From: CBFDCQ01 sp965603355
GTDB lineage: Bacteria; Hydrogenedentota; CAZGCA01; CBFDCQ01
Reading direction: 5' to 3'
Length of the DNA: 10,928 nucleotides
NCBI GenBank assembly: GCA_965603355.1
Contig: CBFDCQ010000098.1
Span: 1 to 10,928 of the forward strand
The position numbers and the translations under genes were made by a program. This document shows, in pieces, positions 1 through 6,899 of the stretch. Positions within the stretch are counted from its first letter, which is position 1. Each line of letters begins with the position of its first letter. Under the pieces are notes generated by a model that did no database searches, was not told the origin of the DNA, and saw nothing but the letters and a program-made list of their open reading frames with translations.

Positions 1-25
1 TAATGGCCAGAATGGAGCCCAACAC
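1..25 (-). CDS. Possible 5' end of a leftward gene leaving the window
   Basis: A GTG at 25-23 on the minus strand is preceded by GGAGG (complement of 33-37) at a 7-base spacing, which is an ideal ribosome binding site. Only eight codons lie in the window, reading MLGSILAI, a hydrophobic start that could open a membrane protein or signal peptide. A weak minus-strand -10-like TATAAC lies at 103-108, with no good -35 box upstream of it. The protein cannot be identified from eight residues. The reading frame is also open for some distance upstream of the GTG, so a longer start is possible but has no better ribosome site. This is a tentative call resting on the ribosome site alone. Confidence 0.3.
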
Positions 26-318
26 GGTCACCCCTCCGTTAACCCCCACATCGCGAAGGCAGGCTCGTAATCGTGCGGTTCTTGCACAGGCACAGCCGAG
101 CCGTTATATTGGTTGACGATCGATATGTTCGACTACACCGGGCGATCCAGCGTCGTCTACGTCCGAAGTTTAGAAGACCGCAGGATGTCCAGCCACCGTC
201 TGAGACAGAGCGACCGTGGGCGATAGAGCCCTTCCTCAAGGAGCAGAGCGAAGGGAGTGAACCTGTGTTTTGATGGCGTGACGCACACGTAACGGCGCTG
301 GGACCCTAAATTGCGGTC
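26..318. other. Intergenic stretch without a supported gene
   Basis: About 290 bases separate the possible leftward start at 25 from the rightward promoter at 319. Short open frames exist on both strands, for example 73-273 plus and 39-239 minus, but they are rich in Arg and Ser, lack ribosome sites and show no recognisable motif. I see no tRNA, hairpin-plus-T-run terminator or repeat here. The stretch probably separates two divergent transcription units. Confidence 0.5.
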
Positions 319-348
319 TTCACAAGACTGATATACTTATGGTACAAT
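319..348 (+). promoter_or_regulatory. Predicted sigma70 promoter for the membrane SpeE-like gene
   Basis: TTCACA (319-324, one mismatch to TTGACA) is followed after 18 bases by TACAAT (343-348, one mismatch to TATAAT). Initiation would fall near 355 and give a leader of about 175 bases before the ATG at 529. A perfect TTGACA lies just downstream at 351-356, but its best-placed -10 (TAGGCA, 375-380) is poor, so the upstream pair is preferred. Confidence 0.55.
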
Positions 349-420
349 GCTTGACAATGTTGTCCTGTGCCCGCTAGGCATAGGTGCTTTTGGGGGTAGG
401 GATGTTAAAGCTCTGCAGCC

Positions 421-464
421 GATCCTTCGTGGTGTCCTGCACACCGGCGGATCTGTGCCCGGGC
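421..464 (+). promoter_or_regulatory. Structured 5' leader: nested stem-loop plus palindrome
   Basis: GATCC (421-425) pairs with GGATC (449-453). Inside it GGTGT (431-435) pairs with ACACC (441-445) around the 5-base loop CCTGC, giving a two-tier stem-loop. Directly 3' lies the 8-base palindrome GCCCGGGC (457-464). All of this falls within the predicted leader, 65-110 bases ahead of the start codon. I do not recognise a known riboswitch class, and no T-run follows, so an intrinsic terminator is not indicated. A regulatory role is inference. Confidence 0.3.
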
Positions 465-528
465 GGCTATTGGCCAACTAACTGAAGCGAGTGATTGAAT
501 CCGGCGAAGAACGAGAAAAGGATCTACA

Positions 529-2973
529 ATGTCGAAAAAAAACTTGGACACATATGTTGGTTTGTTCTTGATCTCGGCTGCCACGCTTTTGCTGGAAATA
601 CTCCAGATGCGTGTTCTGTCCATAGTGCTGTTCGCCGGGTTGGTATACATGATCGTGACGTTTGCCCTCCTCGGTTTCGGCATTGCCGGAGCGCTACTGG
701 CAGTGTGGCCGGCCTTAAGACAACGTGATTATCGGATCCTTCTACCGCAACTGTGTTGCGGTTTCGCCATCAGCGCTATCTTCGGGGTTTTGTTTGTTGG
801 CAGATTCCCGGTCACAACCTCTGCCATCCTTACCGACCCGAGACATCTTGTTGTACTGTTTCTCTATGGCGTTCTCTTCGCTGCCCCGTTTTTCTTCGCT
901 GGGCTTTGTATCGGTCGTGTTCTTATGGAGCGTGACAAGAAGATAAGCGTCTTGTATTGTGTTAACTTGGCCGGTTCGGGAATCGGTTGCGTATTGTATC
1001 CCCTCTCAATGAGGCTTTTTGAAGGGCTTGGTGCCATCGTTTTTGCGGCAAGCTTGGCTATTCTTGGTGCCGCGTTTTTTTCTCGTCGGCGCGGGATTGG
1101 AAGGTTCGCAACACTTGTCACCGTGTCGTGTGTGCTCATCATCCTCGGTAAGGGTGTTGGGGAACAGATGCTCTTAGTTGAGGCCGGAAATGACAAAGAA
1201 CTGAAGCTGTTTCAGAACCGACAGTTGTATCCTGATGCCGAAGTGGAGTTCACGCATTGGAGTCCGTTGTGCCGAACAGATATCATAGGTGCAACTAACT
1301 ACGCAGTCGGACTGCCGGACGGTTCGACGGTCCCGCGAAAGGTCGTGACTATTGACGGCGCAGCGATGACGTTCATGTGGGGCGCCTTGACCGAAGCACA
1401 GAAAGAGGCGTATCGCAACGACTACTCGTACATGACATCCTTCAGGATGCTTGCCTACGTAACGAAAGAGGACCCGGACGTGCTTCTTATTGGTGTGGGA
1501 GGAGGCAACGATGTCCTGAACGCCGAACTCCACAACGCGAATTCCATTACCGGAGTTGATATCAACGAGGGCGTTGTCAAGGCCATGAAGGGTAAGTACA
1601 AGGAGTTCACCGGCGGACTGTACACGGATGGGCCGGCGAACATAATGGTGAGCGAGGGAAGAAACTTCGTCAGACATGCAAAGGAGGAGTTCGACATCAT
1701 TCACCTGCACGGCGTGGACACGTTTGCGGCCCTCTCGTCCGGCGCGTACCTCTTCAGCGAAAACCATCTCTACACCACGGAAGCATTTGTGGACTATCTC
1801 GGTCGTCTGAAGTCAGATGGGGTCCTGTCGATCACGCGGCTTTCGCTATATCCGCCTCGTGAAACGCTGAGGCTCTTCGAAGTCGCCGTTTCTGCTCTGG
1901 AAGGTCTCGGTGCCAAGGATCCATTCCGACATATCATCATATTGGGCGACCCGGGAAATGGCATTTGGGCTACTATGCTGTGCAAACGAACTCCCTTTAC
2001 GGACGCGGAGATTCGTCAGTACGAGCGGCTTTGTCAACGTATACCGTATTTCGTATACTGGATACCTGACTCCGGCCTCACCAAGCCGGAACTGCGCAAC
2101 CAGAAAACGAACTTCTATTATATGTTTCATCAAGCCGTGCAGGACGGAAGGAGAAGCGAGTTCCTGAGAGAGTACCAATATGATGTGACCGAGATCACTG
2201 ATGACAAACCGTTCTTCTACAAATCGTTTCGTTTTCGCGACTACCTTCATCCGACGAGAAGTGCGAGAGGAACCGGCGGCCCCCTGCAAATTCTCGGATT
2301 CATAGTGTTGATAGCACTGACTGGCGAAGCACTGGGAGGTATTCTTGCGCTCATATTCCTTCCTTTGTGGAAATTCAACAAGGAAGGGCTGAAAGTAAAA
2401 GGGGCTGCAAGGTACGCGACTTATTTCTCCTGTCTAGGCATTGGGTTCATCCTTATCGAGATAACGTTGATGCAAAGGCTGAGCCTTTTTCTGGGTCACC
2501 CAGGGTACTCGGTCAGTGTGGTGCTGTTCAGTCTGCTGGTCTTTTCGGGGCTCGGCAGTCTGGTATCCGGGCGCTTGCGCCTTTCCCCAACCGCACTTGT
2601 GAAATTGGTTGTACCCTGCTTAGCAGTTGCAGCCGTTGTTCTTAACTTCGCGATCTTACCTCCTGTGGTAAACGCATGTTTGGGATTAACGCTGGGCATT
2701 CGCGTAATGATCACGGCTATACTGCTTGCACCGCTCTCGTTTCTTATGGGAATGCCTTTTCCTACCGGGCTGCAAATCGTCAGGGAAAACGAGGTGGTTC
2801 AGTTCATCCCGTGGGCATGGGGAGTTAACGGTGCGGCCTCGGTTGTCGGTTCAGTGGCAAGCATCATTCTCGCTATGGGAATAGGGTTCTCTGCACTCAC
2901 GGCGTTAGCAGCGTTCATCTATGTTGTTGGAATGGTTGCACTCCTGTCCGGACGACGCGTAGCATCCGGTTGA
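529..2973 (+). CDS. Polytopic membrane protein with a spermidine-synthase-like domain
   Basis: This 814-residue protein has three parts. An N-terminal block (about 10-210) carries roughly six or seven membrane segments with the typical opening SAATLLLEILQMRVLS. A cytoplasmic Rossmann domain follows (about 240-570), and then a C-terminal membrane block (about 585-807). The Rossmann domain has the nucleotide loop GVGGGND (322-328), the acidic end of strand two in VDIN (343-346), and TDDKPFFY (557-564), a motif common in membrane-fused SpeE-like proteins. The C-terminal LGHPGYSV and AWGVNGAASVVGS are also family features. Canonical spermidine synthases have DxxDP at the active site; here the aligned stretch reads HLHGVD (392-397), so the first, catalytic aspartate is His394 and only Asp397 remains. 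The aminopropyltransferase reaction is therefore doubtful, although a SAM-type ligand is plausible. The ATG is chosen for AAAAGGAT, which ends six bases upstream. It appears monocistronic and its substrate is unknown. Confidence 0.85.
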   Translation: MSKKNLDTYVGLFLISAATLLLEILQMRVLSIVLFAGLVYMIVTFALLGFGIAGALLAVWPALRQRDYRILLPQLCCGFAISAIFGVLFVGRFPVTTSAILTDPRHLVVLFLYGVLFAAPFFFAGLCIGRVLMERDKKISVLYCVNLAGSGIGCVLYPLSMRLFEGLGAIVFAASLAILGAAFFSRRRGIGRFATLVTVSCVLIILGKGVGEQMLLVEAGNDKELKLFQNRQLYPDAEVEFTHWSPLCRTDIIGATNYAVGLPDGSTVPRKVVTIDGAAMTFMWGALTEAQKEAYRNDYSYMTSFRMLAYVTKEDPDVLLIGVGGGNDVLNAELHNANSITGVDINEGVVKAMKGKYKEFTGGLYTDGPANIMVSEGRNFVRHAKEEFDIIHLHGVDTFAALSSGAYLFSENHLYTTEAFVDYLGRLKSDGVLSITRLSLYPPRETLRLFEVAVSALEGLGAKDPFRHIIILGDPGNGIWATMLCKRTPFTDAEIRQYERLCQRIPYFVYWIPDSGLTKPELRNQKTNFYYMFHQAVQDGRRSEFLREYQYDVTEITDDKPFFYKSFRFRDYLHPTRSARGTGGPLQILGFIVLIALTGEALGGILALIFLPLWKFNKEGLKVKGAARYATYFSCLGIGFILIEITLMQRLSLFLGHPGYSVSVVLFSLLVFSGLGSLVSGRLRLSPTALVKLVVPCLAVAAVVLNFAILPPVVNACLGLTLGIRVMITAILLAPLSFLMGMPFPTGLQIVRENEVVQFIPWAWGVNGAASVVGSVASIILAMGIGFSALTALAAFIYVVGMVALLSGRRVASG

Positions 2974-3148
2974 TACGATTTTTCCGCAGGTACGGCTATG
3001 CCTTTCACATTCGTTAACAATCTATAGCGGGTTCTGTTGGACGGGTCCTCCAGGCGCTGCTCATTCCCGTAACGGCGGTCGGGCTCGAAGTCCGCATTCG
3101 GCAGCAATTCGGTCCGAGTTTCAAGGCAATGAGGTTGACCATGTGGCG
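2974..3148. other. Intergenic spacer
   Basis: This spacer between the membrane protein stop and the REP-like palindrome has no open frame with a ribosome site and no clear hairpin-plus-T-run terminator for the upstream gene. No promoter with good boxes was found for the downstream kinase gene, so that gene may be transcribed from the upstream unit or from a weak promoter here. Confidence 0.4.
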
Positions 3149-3170
3149 GGGGCGAGGCATGCCTCGCCCC
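3149..3170. repeat. REP-like 22-base perfect palindrome (copy A)
   Basis: The half-site GGGGCGAGGCA is followed immediately by its exact reverse complement, giving a perfect 22-base palindrome flanked by TAC on the right. It closely resembles a second element at 8888-8907: in minus-strand orientation both read GTA, one base, then GGGCG(A/G)GGC(A/T)TGC. Both lie at the 5' ends of genes. As RNA it would form a hairpin of about nine pairs closed by a CAUG loop. The dispersed, palindromic, GC-rich nature fits REP-type extragenic elements. Confidence 0.6.
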
Positions 3171-3188
3171 TACGTGAGAGATTCTGCA

Positions 3189-4079
3189 ATGGACGGCGCA
3201 GACACGGGTTCTCGCACGGTCGAGGAAGTCAAAGACAGGATTCTCGCGCACGAACGGTGCGGTGTGATGGTAATTGGCGGGTCCGACACCGGCAAGACGA
3301 CGCTCATTGAGCAGCTCGCGGACTTGCTGGCGGCATCGTCTGCCGTGGCCATTGTCGATGCAGATATGGGCCAGTCGCACATCGGACCGCCGACGACTAT
3401 CGCGTGGGGACTCGTGAAGGAGCAGTTTCCGGGCTGGGACAACGTAGATGCCGCAGATTACTACTTCGTCGGGGCGACCTCACCCTATAAACACGTTCTG
3501 CCGACGGTCGTAGGCGCAAAACTCATATGTGACGCGGCCAGGTCTGCAGCGCCCTACATGATCGTTGACACGACGGGTCTTATCACCGGCAGCGTCGGAT
3601 GTGCTCTCAAATGGGGCAAGATCGACGCGGTACAGCCTGACATGGTGTTGGCGGTACAGAAGGCTTACGAACTGGAGTCCATCCTTATTCCGTACGCCCA
3701 CATGAGCGCACCACTGATCGTCAGAATAGAGTCTCCGGACGTTGTGGTGAGCAAAAGCGTCGATCAGCGTACCGCTTACAGGGAACGCATGTTCGCCCGC
3801 TACTTTGCAGGGAGCAGTGTGATCGAGTTGTCCGCGGAGAAGGTTTCGATCCGGTGCACGGAGACTGCATCGAGGCCCCGACAGCCGCATCTTCTCAATC
3901 GGCTCGTGTCGCTGCGCAACCAGGTGAACATGGATATCGCGCTCGGCATTGTCGCTGAAGAGGATGCTCGCGGCAATTCGTTCCTGGTCCGCACGCCGCT
4001 GAAGACTGTCCAGAACGTGAGCACGATCGTAATGGGCGACCTGTGCATCTCCCCCGATGGGAAACAGTTGGAAGCATAG
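3189..4079 (+). CDS. Clp1/Grc3-family P-loop protein, putative polynucleotide 5'-hydroxyl kinase
   Basis: The 296-residue product has the CLP1/GRC3/NOL9 kinase layout: a Walker A loop GGSDTGKTT (30-38), the family signature DADMGQ (57-62) followed by GPPTT, VGATSP (94-99), VDTTG (126-130) as the Walker B region, and an arginine-rich lid RTAYRERMFARYF (194-206). In eukaryotes and archaea, relatives phosphorylate the 5'-OH of RNA or DNA with ATP or GTP and work in tRNA splicing, rRNA processing or 3' end formation. The bacterial role is not established, so the substrate is inferred. The start at 3189 excludes an upstream in-frame extension (from 3129) that would translate the REP-like palindrome. 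Its ribosome site (GAGAG) is weak. The C-terminal 80 or so residues probably form a small all-beta domain. The gene stands alone and converges with rsmI 43 bases away. Confidence 0.8.
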   Translation: MDGADTGSRTVEEVKDRILAHERCGVMVIGGSDTGKTTLIEQLADLLAASSAVAIVDADMGQSHIGPPTTIAWGLVKEQFPGWDNVDAADYYFVGATSPYKHVLPTVVGAKLICDAARSAAPYMIVDTTGLITGSVGCALKWGKIDAVQPDMVLAVQKAYELESILIPYAHMSAPLIVRIESPDVVVSKSVDQRTAYRERMFARYFAGSSVIELSAEKVSIRCTETASRPRQPHLLNRLVSLRNQVNMDIALGIVAEEDARGNSFLVRTPLKTVQNVSTIVMGDLCISPDGKQLEA

Positions 4080-4096
4080 ACGTACTGGGGAACCGC

Positions 4097-4119
4097 AGCC
4101 TGCAGGAGCGCAGGAGGCT
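4097..4119. terminator. Weak hairpin between convergent genes
   Basis: CCTGC (4099-4103) and GCAGG (4110-4114) can pair around a 6-base loop. Alternatively AGCC with TGC can pair with GCA and GGCT across a 3-base bulge. The hairpin sits in the 43-base gap between the convergent kinase and rsmI stops, where a bidirectional terminator would be expected. There is no T-run on either strand, so intrinsic termination is uncertain. Confidence 0.25.
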
Positions 4120-4122
4120 TGA

Positions 4123-4962
4123 TCACGGGAAGCTTTGGGAAACAAGTCGATATACTTCGCGTTTGGGCAGGCCGAGCTTCTTGGCGGTTTCCTTGATGGC
4201 GTCGCTTCGCGAGAGTCCTTCCTGCTGCGCCAGAGCGGCGTACGTCTCGAGCACAACGCTGTCATCCGGGGCTGGAGCTTCGTCGCCGGAGCCTCCTTCA
4301 ACGAGAACGACAAACTCGCCTTTGGGTTCTCTGGCGCGAAACAGTTCGGACAGCTCCTCAGCAGAACCGCGCACGATCTCCTCGTGAATCTTGGTCAGCT
4401 CACGCGCGACAACCACCTTTCTTGTCGGGAAAAGCTCCGCGATTTCACTGAGTAGAGTTGCAACGCGGTTGGGCGCTTCGTAGAAGATGTATGTTCGAGG
4501 GTCCGACTTCATCGCCTCGATCCGCGCTTTGCGCTGCGAGCGTTTTCGCGGCAGGAATCCCTCGAAACAGAACCTCGCGGGTGACAGTCCGGAAGCGACC
4601 AGGGCCGCAGTGAGCGCGTCCGGTCCCGGAACCGGCACGATGCGAATGCCGGCATCTATCGCTGCCTGGACAAGGCGGTACCCCGGGTCGGAGACACCCG
4701 GCGTACCTGCGTTCGAAACCAGCGCGACGTTGGCGCCGCCGAGCAACTTATCCACGAGTTTCGCTGCTTTCCCGGTCTCCTTGAACTCATAGTAGCTCGT
4801 GAGCCGCGTGTGGATATCGTAATGCGCGAGCAGTTTTCTCGTATGCCGGGTATCCTCTGCGGCGATCAGGCCAGCTTCCCGCAGGATTCTCAGCGCACGA
4901 AACGAGATGTCCTCGAGATTGCCAATAGGCGTACTGACAAGATACAGCGTTCCGGTAGGCAT
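4123..4962 (-). CDS. rsmI: 16S rRNA (cytidine(1402)-2'-O)-methyltransferase RsmI
   Basis: RsmI methylates the 2'-OH of C1402 in the 16S rRNA decoding centre using SAM. This 279-residue protein shows the tetrapyrrole-methylase fold signatures: LYLVSTPIGNLEDIS (6-20), AEDTRHTRKLL (35-45), GTPGVSDPGY (86-95), PVPGPDALTAAL (110-121) and FCFEGFLPRKRSQR (131-144). A C-terminal helical domain follows, with SRSDAIKETAKKLGLPKREV (251-270), the RsmI HTH. The motif that usually reads VSDAGTP is VSNAGTP here (Asn84), an unusual exchange beside the SAM-binding loop. It is the last gene of the leftward run, 19 bases after nadE. No strong Shine-Dalgarno precedes the ATG, which suggests translation coupled to nadE. 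Confidence 0.95.
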   Translation of the reverse strand: MPTGTLYLVSTPIGNLEDISFRALRILREAGLIAAEDTRHTRKLLAHYDIHTRLTSYYEFKETGKAAKLVDKLLGGANVALVSNAGTPGVSDPGYRLVQAAIDAGIRIVPVPGPDALTAALVASGLSPARFCFEGFLPRKRSQRKARIEAMKSDPRTYIFYEAPNRVATLLSEIAELFPTRKVVVARELTKIHEEIVRGSAEELSELFRAREPKGEFVVLVEGGSGDEAPAPDDSVVLETYAALAQQEGLSRSDAIKETAKKLGLPKREVYRLVSQSFP

Positions 4963-4981
4963 GATATTCAGAGAGTCCGGC

Positions 4982-5797
4982 TTACGGTGGCGCGCATGGT
5001 CCGTCTATCTCGGCGATCCGCGGCATGCGACGTTTGAATTCGGTTGCGCGGATTCTTTGTCGGATGCGCTCGATGAAGTCTCGGCTGAAATCGAGCTCTT
5101 CCAGCCTCTGCTGTTCGCAACCCTTATCGATCATATAGTATAAAAGTCTGTCAACATCAGCGTAGGCGAATCCGAGTTCGCCCTCGTCAGTCTGACCGTC
5201 CCAAAGGTCGGCGGAGGGAGGCTTATCCACTATTGAATCCGGCACGCCGAGAGCGTTGGCGAGCTGACGCACCTGCGTCTTGTACAGGTTGCCGAGCGGG
5301 TTGACCGCGCAGGCCATGTCGCCCCACAATGTCGTATAACCGAGCAGGCGCTCCGTCTTGTTTCCCGTACCCAGAACGAGTGCGTCGTGCACCACGGATT
5401 GATCGTAGAGGACAATCATCCTTGCACGGGCCATAGCGTTGCCTCGCCGCACCCTGTCGGCATCGGGGAAATTGGCGAAGTAACTGTCCACCAGGGGCGA
5501 AATCTCGACGAGTACCGATTCTATCCCGAGCACATCTACAACCTGCCGTGCGTCGCTGAGGCTTGCCGGCGAGCTCTCTCGGTAAGGCATTATCACGGCC
5601 ACCACGCCGTCTTTGCCCAACGCTCGTTGCGCGAGAAAAGCCGATACGGCCGAGTCCAGGCCGCCCGACAGGCCGACAATCAGCCTTCGTTTGCCGGCAT
5701 TCTCGATCTCGGAACGCAGAAAGCTGCAAAGTAAGTCGACTACCCTGTTTGTATCAATGGCCAGTTCCTGCGTCATTTGACTATGATTAGGACTCAT
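4982..5797 (-). CDS. nadE: NAD(+) synthase, single-domain (ammonia-type) NadE
   Basis: NadE adenylates and amidates nicotinic acid adenine dinucleotide to NAD, the last step of NAD synthesis. The 271-residue protein has the N-type ATP pyrophosphatase P-loop SGGLDSA (44-50), GTGNKTERLLGYTTLWGD (143-160) and PPSADLWDGQTDEGELG (193-209), all hallmarks of NadE. It lacks the N-terminal nitrilase-type glutaminase domain of the long form, so it should use free ammonia or a separate amidotransferase. The ATG at 5797 has AGGGG nine bases upstream; Met8 is an alternative start. It lies 36 bases after greA. Its substrate NaAD is also the substrate of LarB, encoded upstream in the same run. Confidence 0.95.
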   Translation of the reverse strand: MSPNHSQMTQELAIDTNRVVDLLCSFLRSEIENAGKRRLIVGLSGGLDSAVSAFLAQRALGKDGVVAVIMPYRESSPASLSDARQVVDVLGIESVLVEISPLVDSYFANFPDADRVRRGNAMARARMIVLYDQSVVHDALVLGTGNKTERLLGYTTLWGDMACAVNPLGNLYKTQVRQLANALGVPDSIVDKPPSADLWDGQTDEGELGFAYADVDRLLYYMIDKGCEQQRLEELDFSRDFIERIRQRIRATEFKRRMPRIAEIDGPCAPP

Positions 5798-5833
5798 CGC
5801 GTTTAACCCCTGGAGCGGTCAGCCGGCCGGCGC

Positions 5834-6316
5834 TTACCTCGATATATCCAGAACCTCATACTTCAGTTTGCCCGCGGGAACGTCTATCTCGACCGTCTGG
5901 CCGACCTTCGCACCGAGCAATCCCCTGCCCACCGGCGACGAGTTCGATATCTTGCCGCTCTTGAAGTCCGCCTCCACGTCGCTCACGATTGTGTAGCGCA
6001 GCTCCTTGTTCCTGTTGAGGTCTTTTAGACGAACCACGGCGCCAAGCAAAACCGTGTCCGCATCCATCTCATCCTCGTCGACTATGCGCGACCGCGCGAA
6101 CTTGCTTTCAAGATCGCTTATACGCGCTTCCAGCAGGCCCTGTGCATGTTTGGCCGCCTCGTATTCCGCATTCTCGGATATATCGCCGTAAGCTCGCGCA
6201 CGCTCGATCTCCTTCAGAATCTTCGGACGCTCGACCCCTTTCAGCCGTTGCAGGTCCTTCTTCAGCTTCTTGTGACCTTCACGCGTTATCCCGTAAGTTT
6301 TCATAATCACCCGCAT
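5834..6316 (-). CDS. greA: Transcription elongation factor GreA
   Basis: GreA enters the RNA polymerase secondary channel and stimulates cleavage of backtracked transcripts. The 160-residue product has the N-terminal coiled coil (about 13-80) with the tip GDISENAEY (44-52), whose acidic residues Asp45 and Glu48 hold the catalytic metal. The C-terminal FKBP-like domain carries SNSSPVGRGLLGAKVGQTV (124-142). The length matches the usual 155-160. Two starts are possible: ATG 6316, as given, or ATG 6304 (156 residues, MKTYGITREG), which fits the family N-terminus better. Neither has a strong ribosome site. It follows coaD by 79 bases, in which I saw no promoter or terminator. Confidence 0.95.
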   Translation of the reverse strand: MRVIMKTYGITREGHKKLKKDLQRLKGVERPKILKEIERARAYGDISENAEYEAAKHAQGLLEARISDLESKFARSRIVDEDEMDADTVLLGAVVRLKDLNRNKELRYTIVSDVEADFKSGKISNSSPVGRGLLGAKVGQTVEIDVPAGKLKYEVLDISR

Positions 6317-6395
6317 GTTCCGACACGGCGACCGCCGCTTCAGACAAGTTCACTGTGCCTCATCCGTTCAGGCCGCCCGCCGTTCGAGAGGGCAG

Positions 6396-6899
6396 TCACG
6401 TGCTCGTCTTCCCGTGCTTCTCCAGGAGCATCCGCTCGACCTTCGGCGGAACGAAATCAGAGAGGTTCTCACCTCCAAACATCACGATCTCTTTCAGCAA
6501 GCTCGAACTGAGGAAGATGTGATCCTGACTTGGCGCAAGATAGATGGTCTCAATTGACGGAGCCAGTTTCCGGTTCATCAGTGCCAGCTGCAGCTCATAT
6601 TCAAAATCCGATACGGCACGCAGACCGCGTATAAGAGCTATCGCGCCGCGCTCTCTTGCGTAATCGACGGTAAGGGTATCGAAACTGGCCACCTCCACGC
6701 CTTTCACGTGGCTAGTCGCTTCCCTGAGCATCTCGACGCGCTCCTCCACCGAGAAGAGGCACTCCTTTTCCGCGTTCTCGGCGACTGCAACGATCAGTTT
6801 ATCAACCACGTGTAGCGCGCGTTCGATCAAATCTATATGTCCGTAGGTGGGCGGATCAAAACTGCCCGGGTAAATCGCTATTCGTTCGCCGCTGCTCAT
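6396..6899 (-). CDS. coaD: Phosphopantetheine adenylyltransferase CoaD
   Basis: CoaD transfers AMP from ATP to 4'-phosphopantetheine, making dephospho-CoA, the penultimate step of coenzyme A synthesis. The 167 residues include IAIYPGSFDPPTYGHIDLIE (7-26) with the nucleotidyltransferase TxGH motif (18-21), RGLRAVSDFEYELQLA (91-106), the CoaD-specific signature that separates it from NadD, and FLSSSLLKE (129-137), corresponding to the ISSS motif. Length and motif order are normal. The ATG at 6899 shares bases with the larC stop (ATGA, 4-base overlap), so translation is probably coupled to larC. Confidence 0.96.
   Translation of the reverse strand: MSSGERIAIYPGSFDPPTYGHIDLIERALHVVDKLIVAVAENAEKECLFSVEERVEMLREATSHVKGVEVASFDTLTVDYARERGAIALIRGLRAVSDFEYELQLALMNRKLAPSIETIYLAPSQDHIFLSSSLLKEIVMFGGENLSDFVPPKVERMLLEKHGKTST

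Noticed and set aside
351..380. Perfect TTGACA with a TAGGCA -10 at an 18-base spacing
   Set aside because: The -10 matches poorly (TAGGCA); the promoter at 319-348 has better paired boxes.
1174..1767. Leftward open frame of 197 codons inside the SpeE-like gene
   Set aside because: It is the antisense shadow of the conserved Rossmann domain coding region.
3129..3188. In-frame N-terminal extension of the Clp1-like kinase
   Set aside because: It translates the REP-like palindrome and adds residues with no family match; the ATG at 3189 lies just past the repeat.
2919..3380. Leftward open frame over the spacer and the kinase start
   Set aside because: No ribosome site or family motif; a decayed gene in the 2974-3128 part cannot be excluded but nothing supports it.
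3480..4313. Leftward open frame of 277 codons across the kinase and the rsmI end
   Set aside because: It overlaps two well-supported genes in another frame and shows low-complexity Arg/Pro-rich sequence with no domain.
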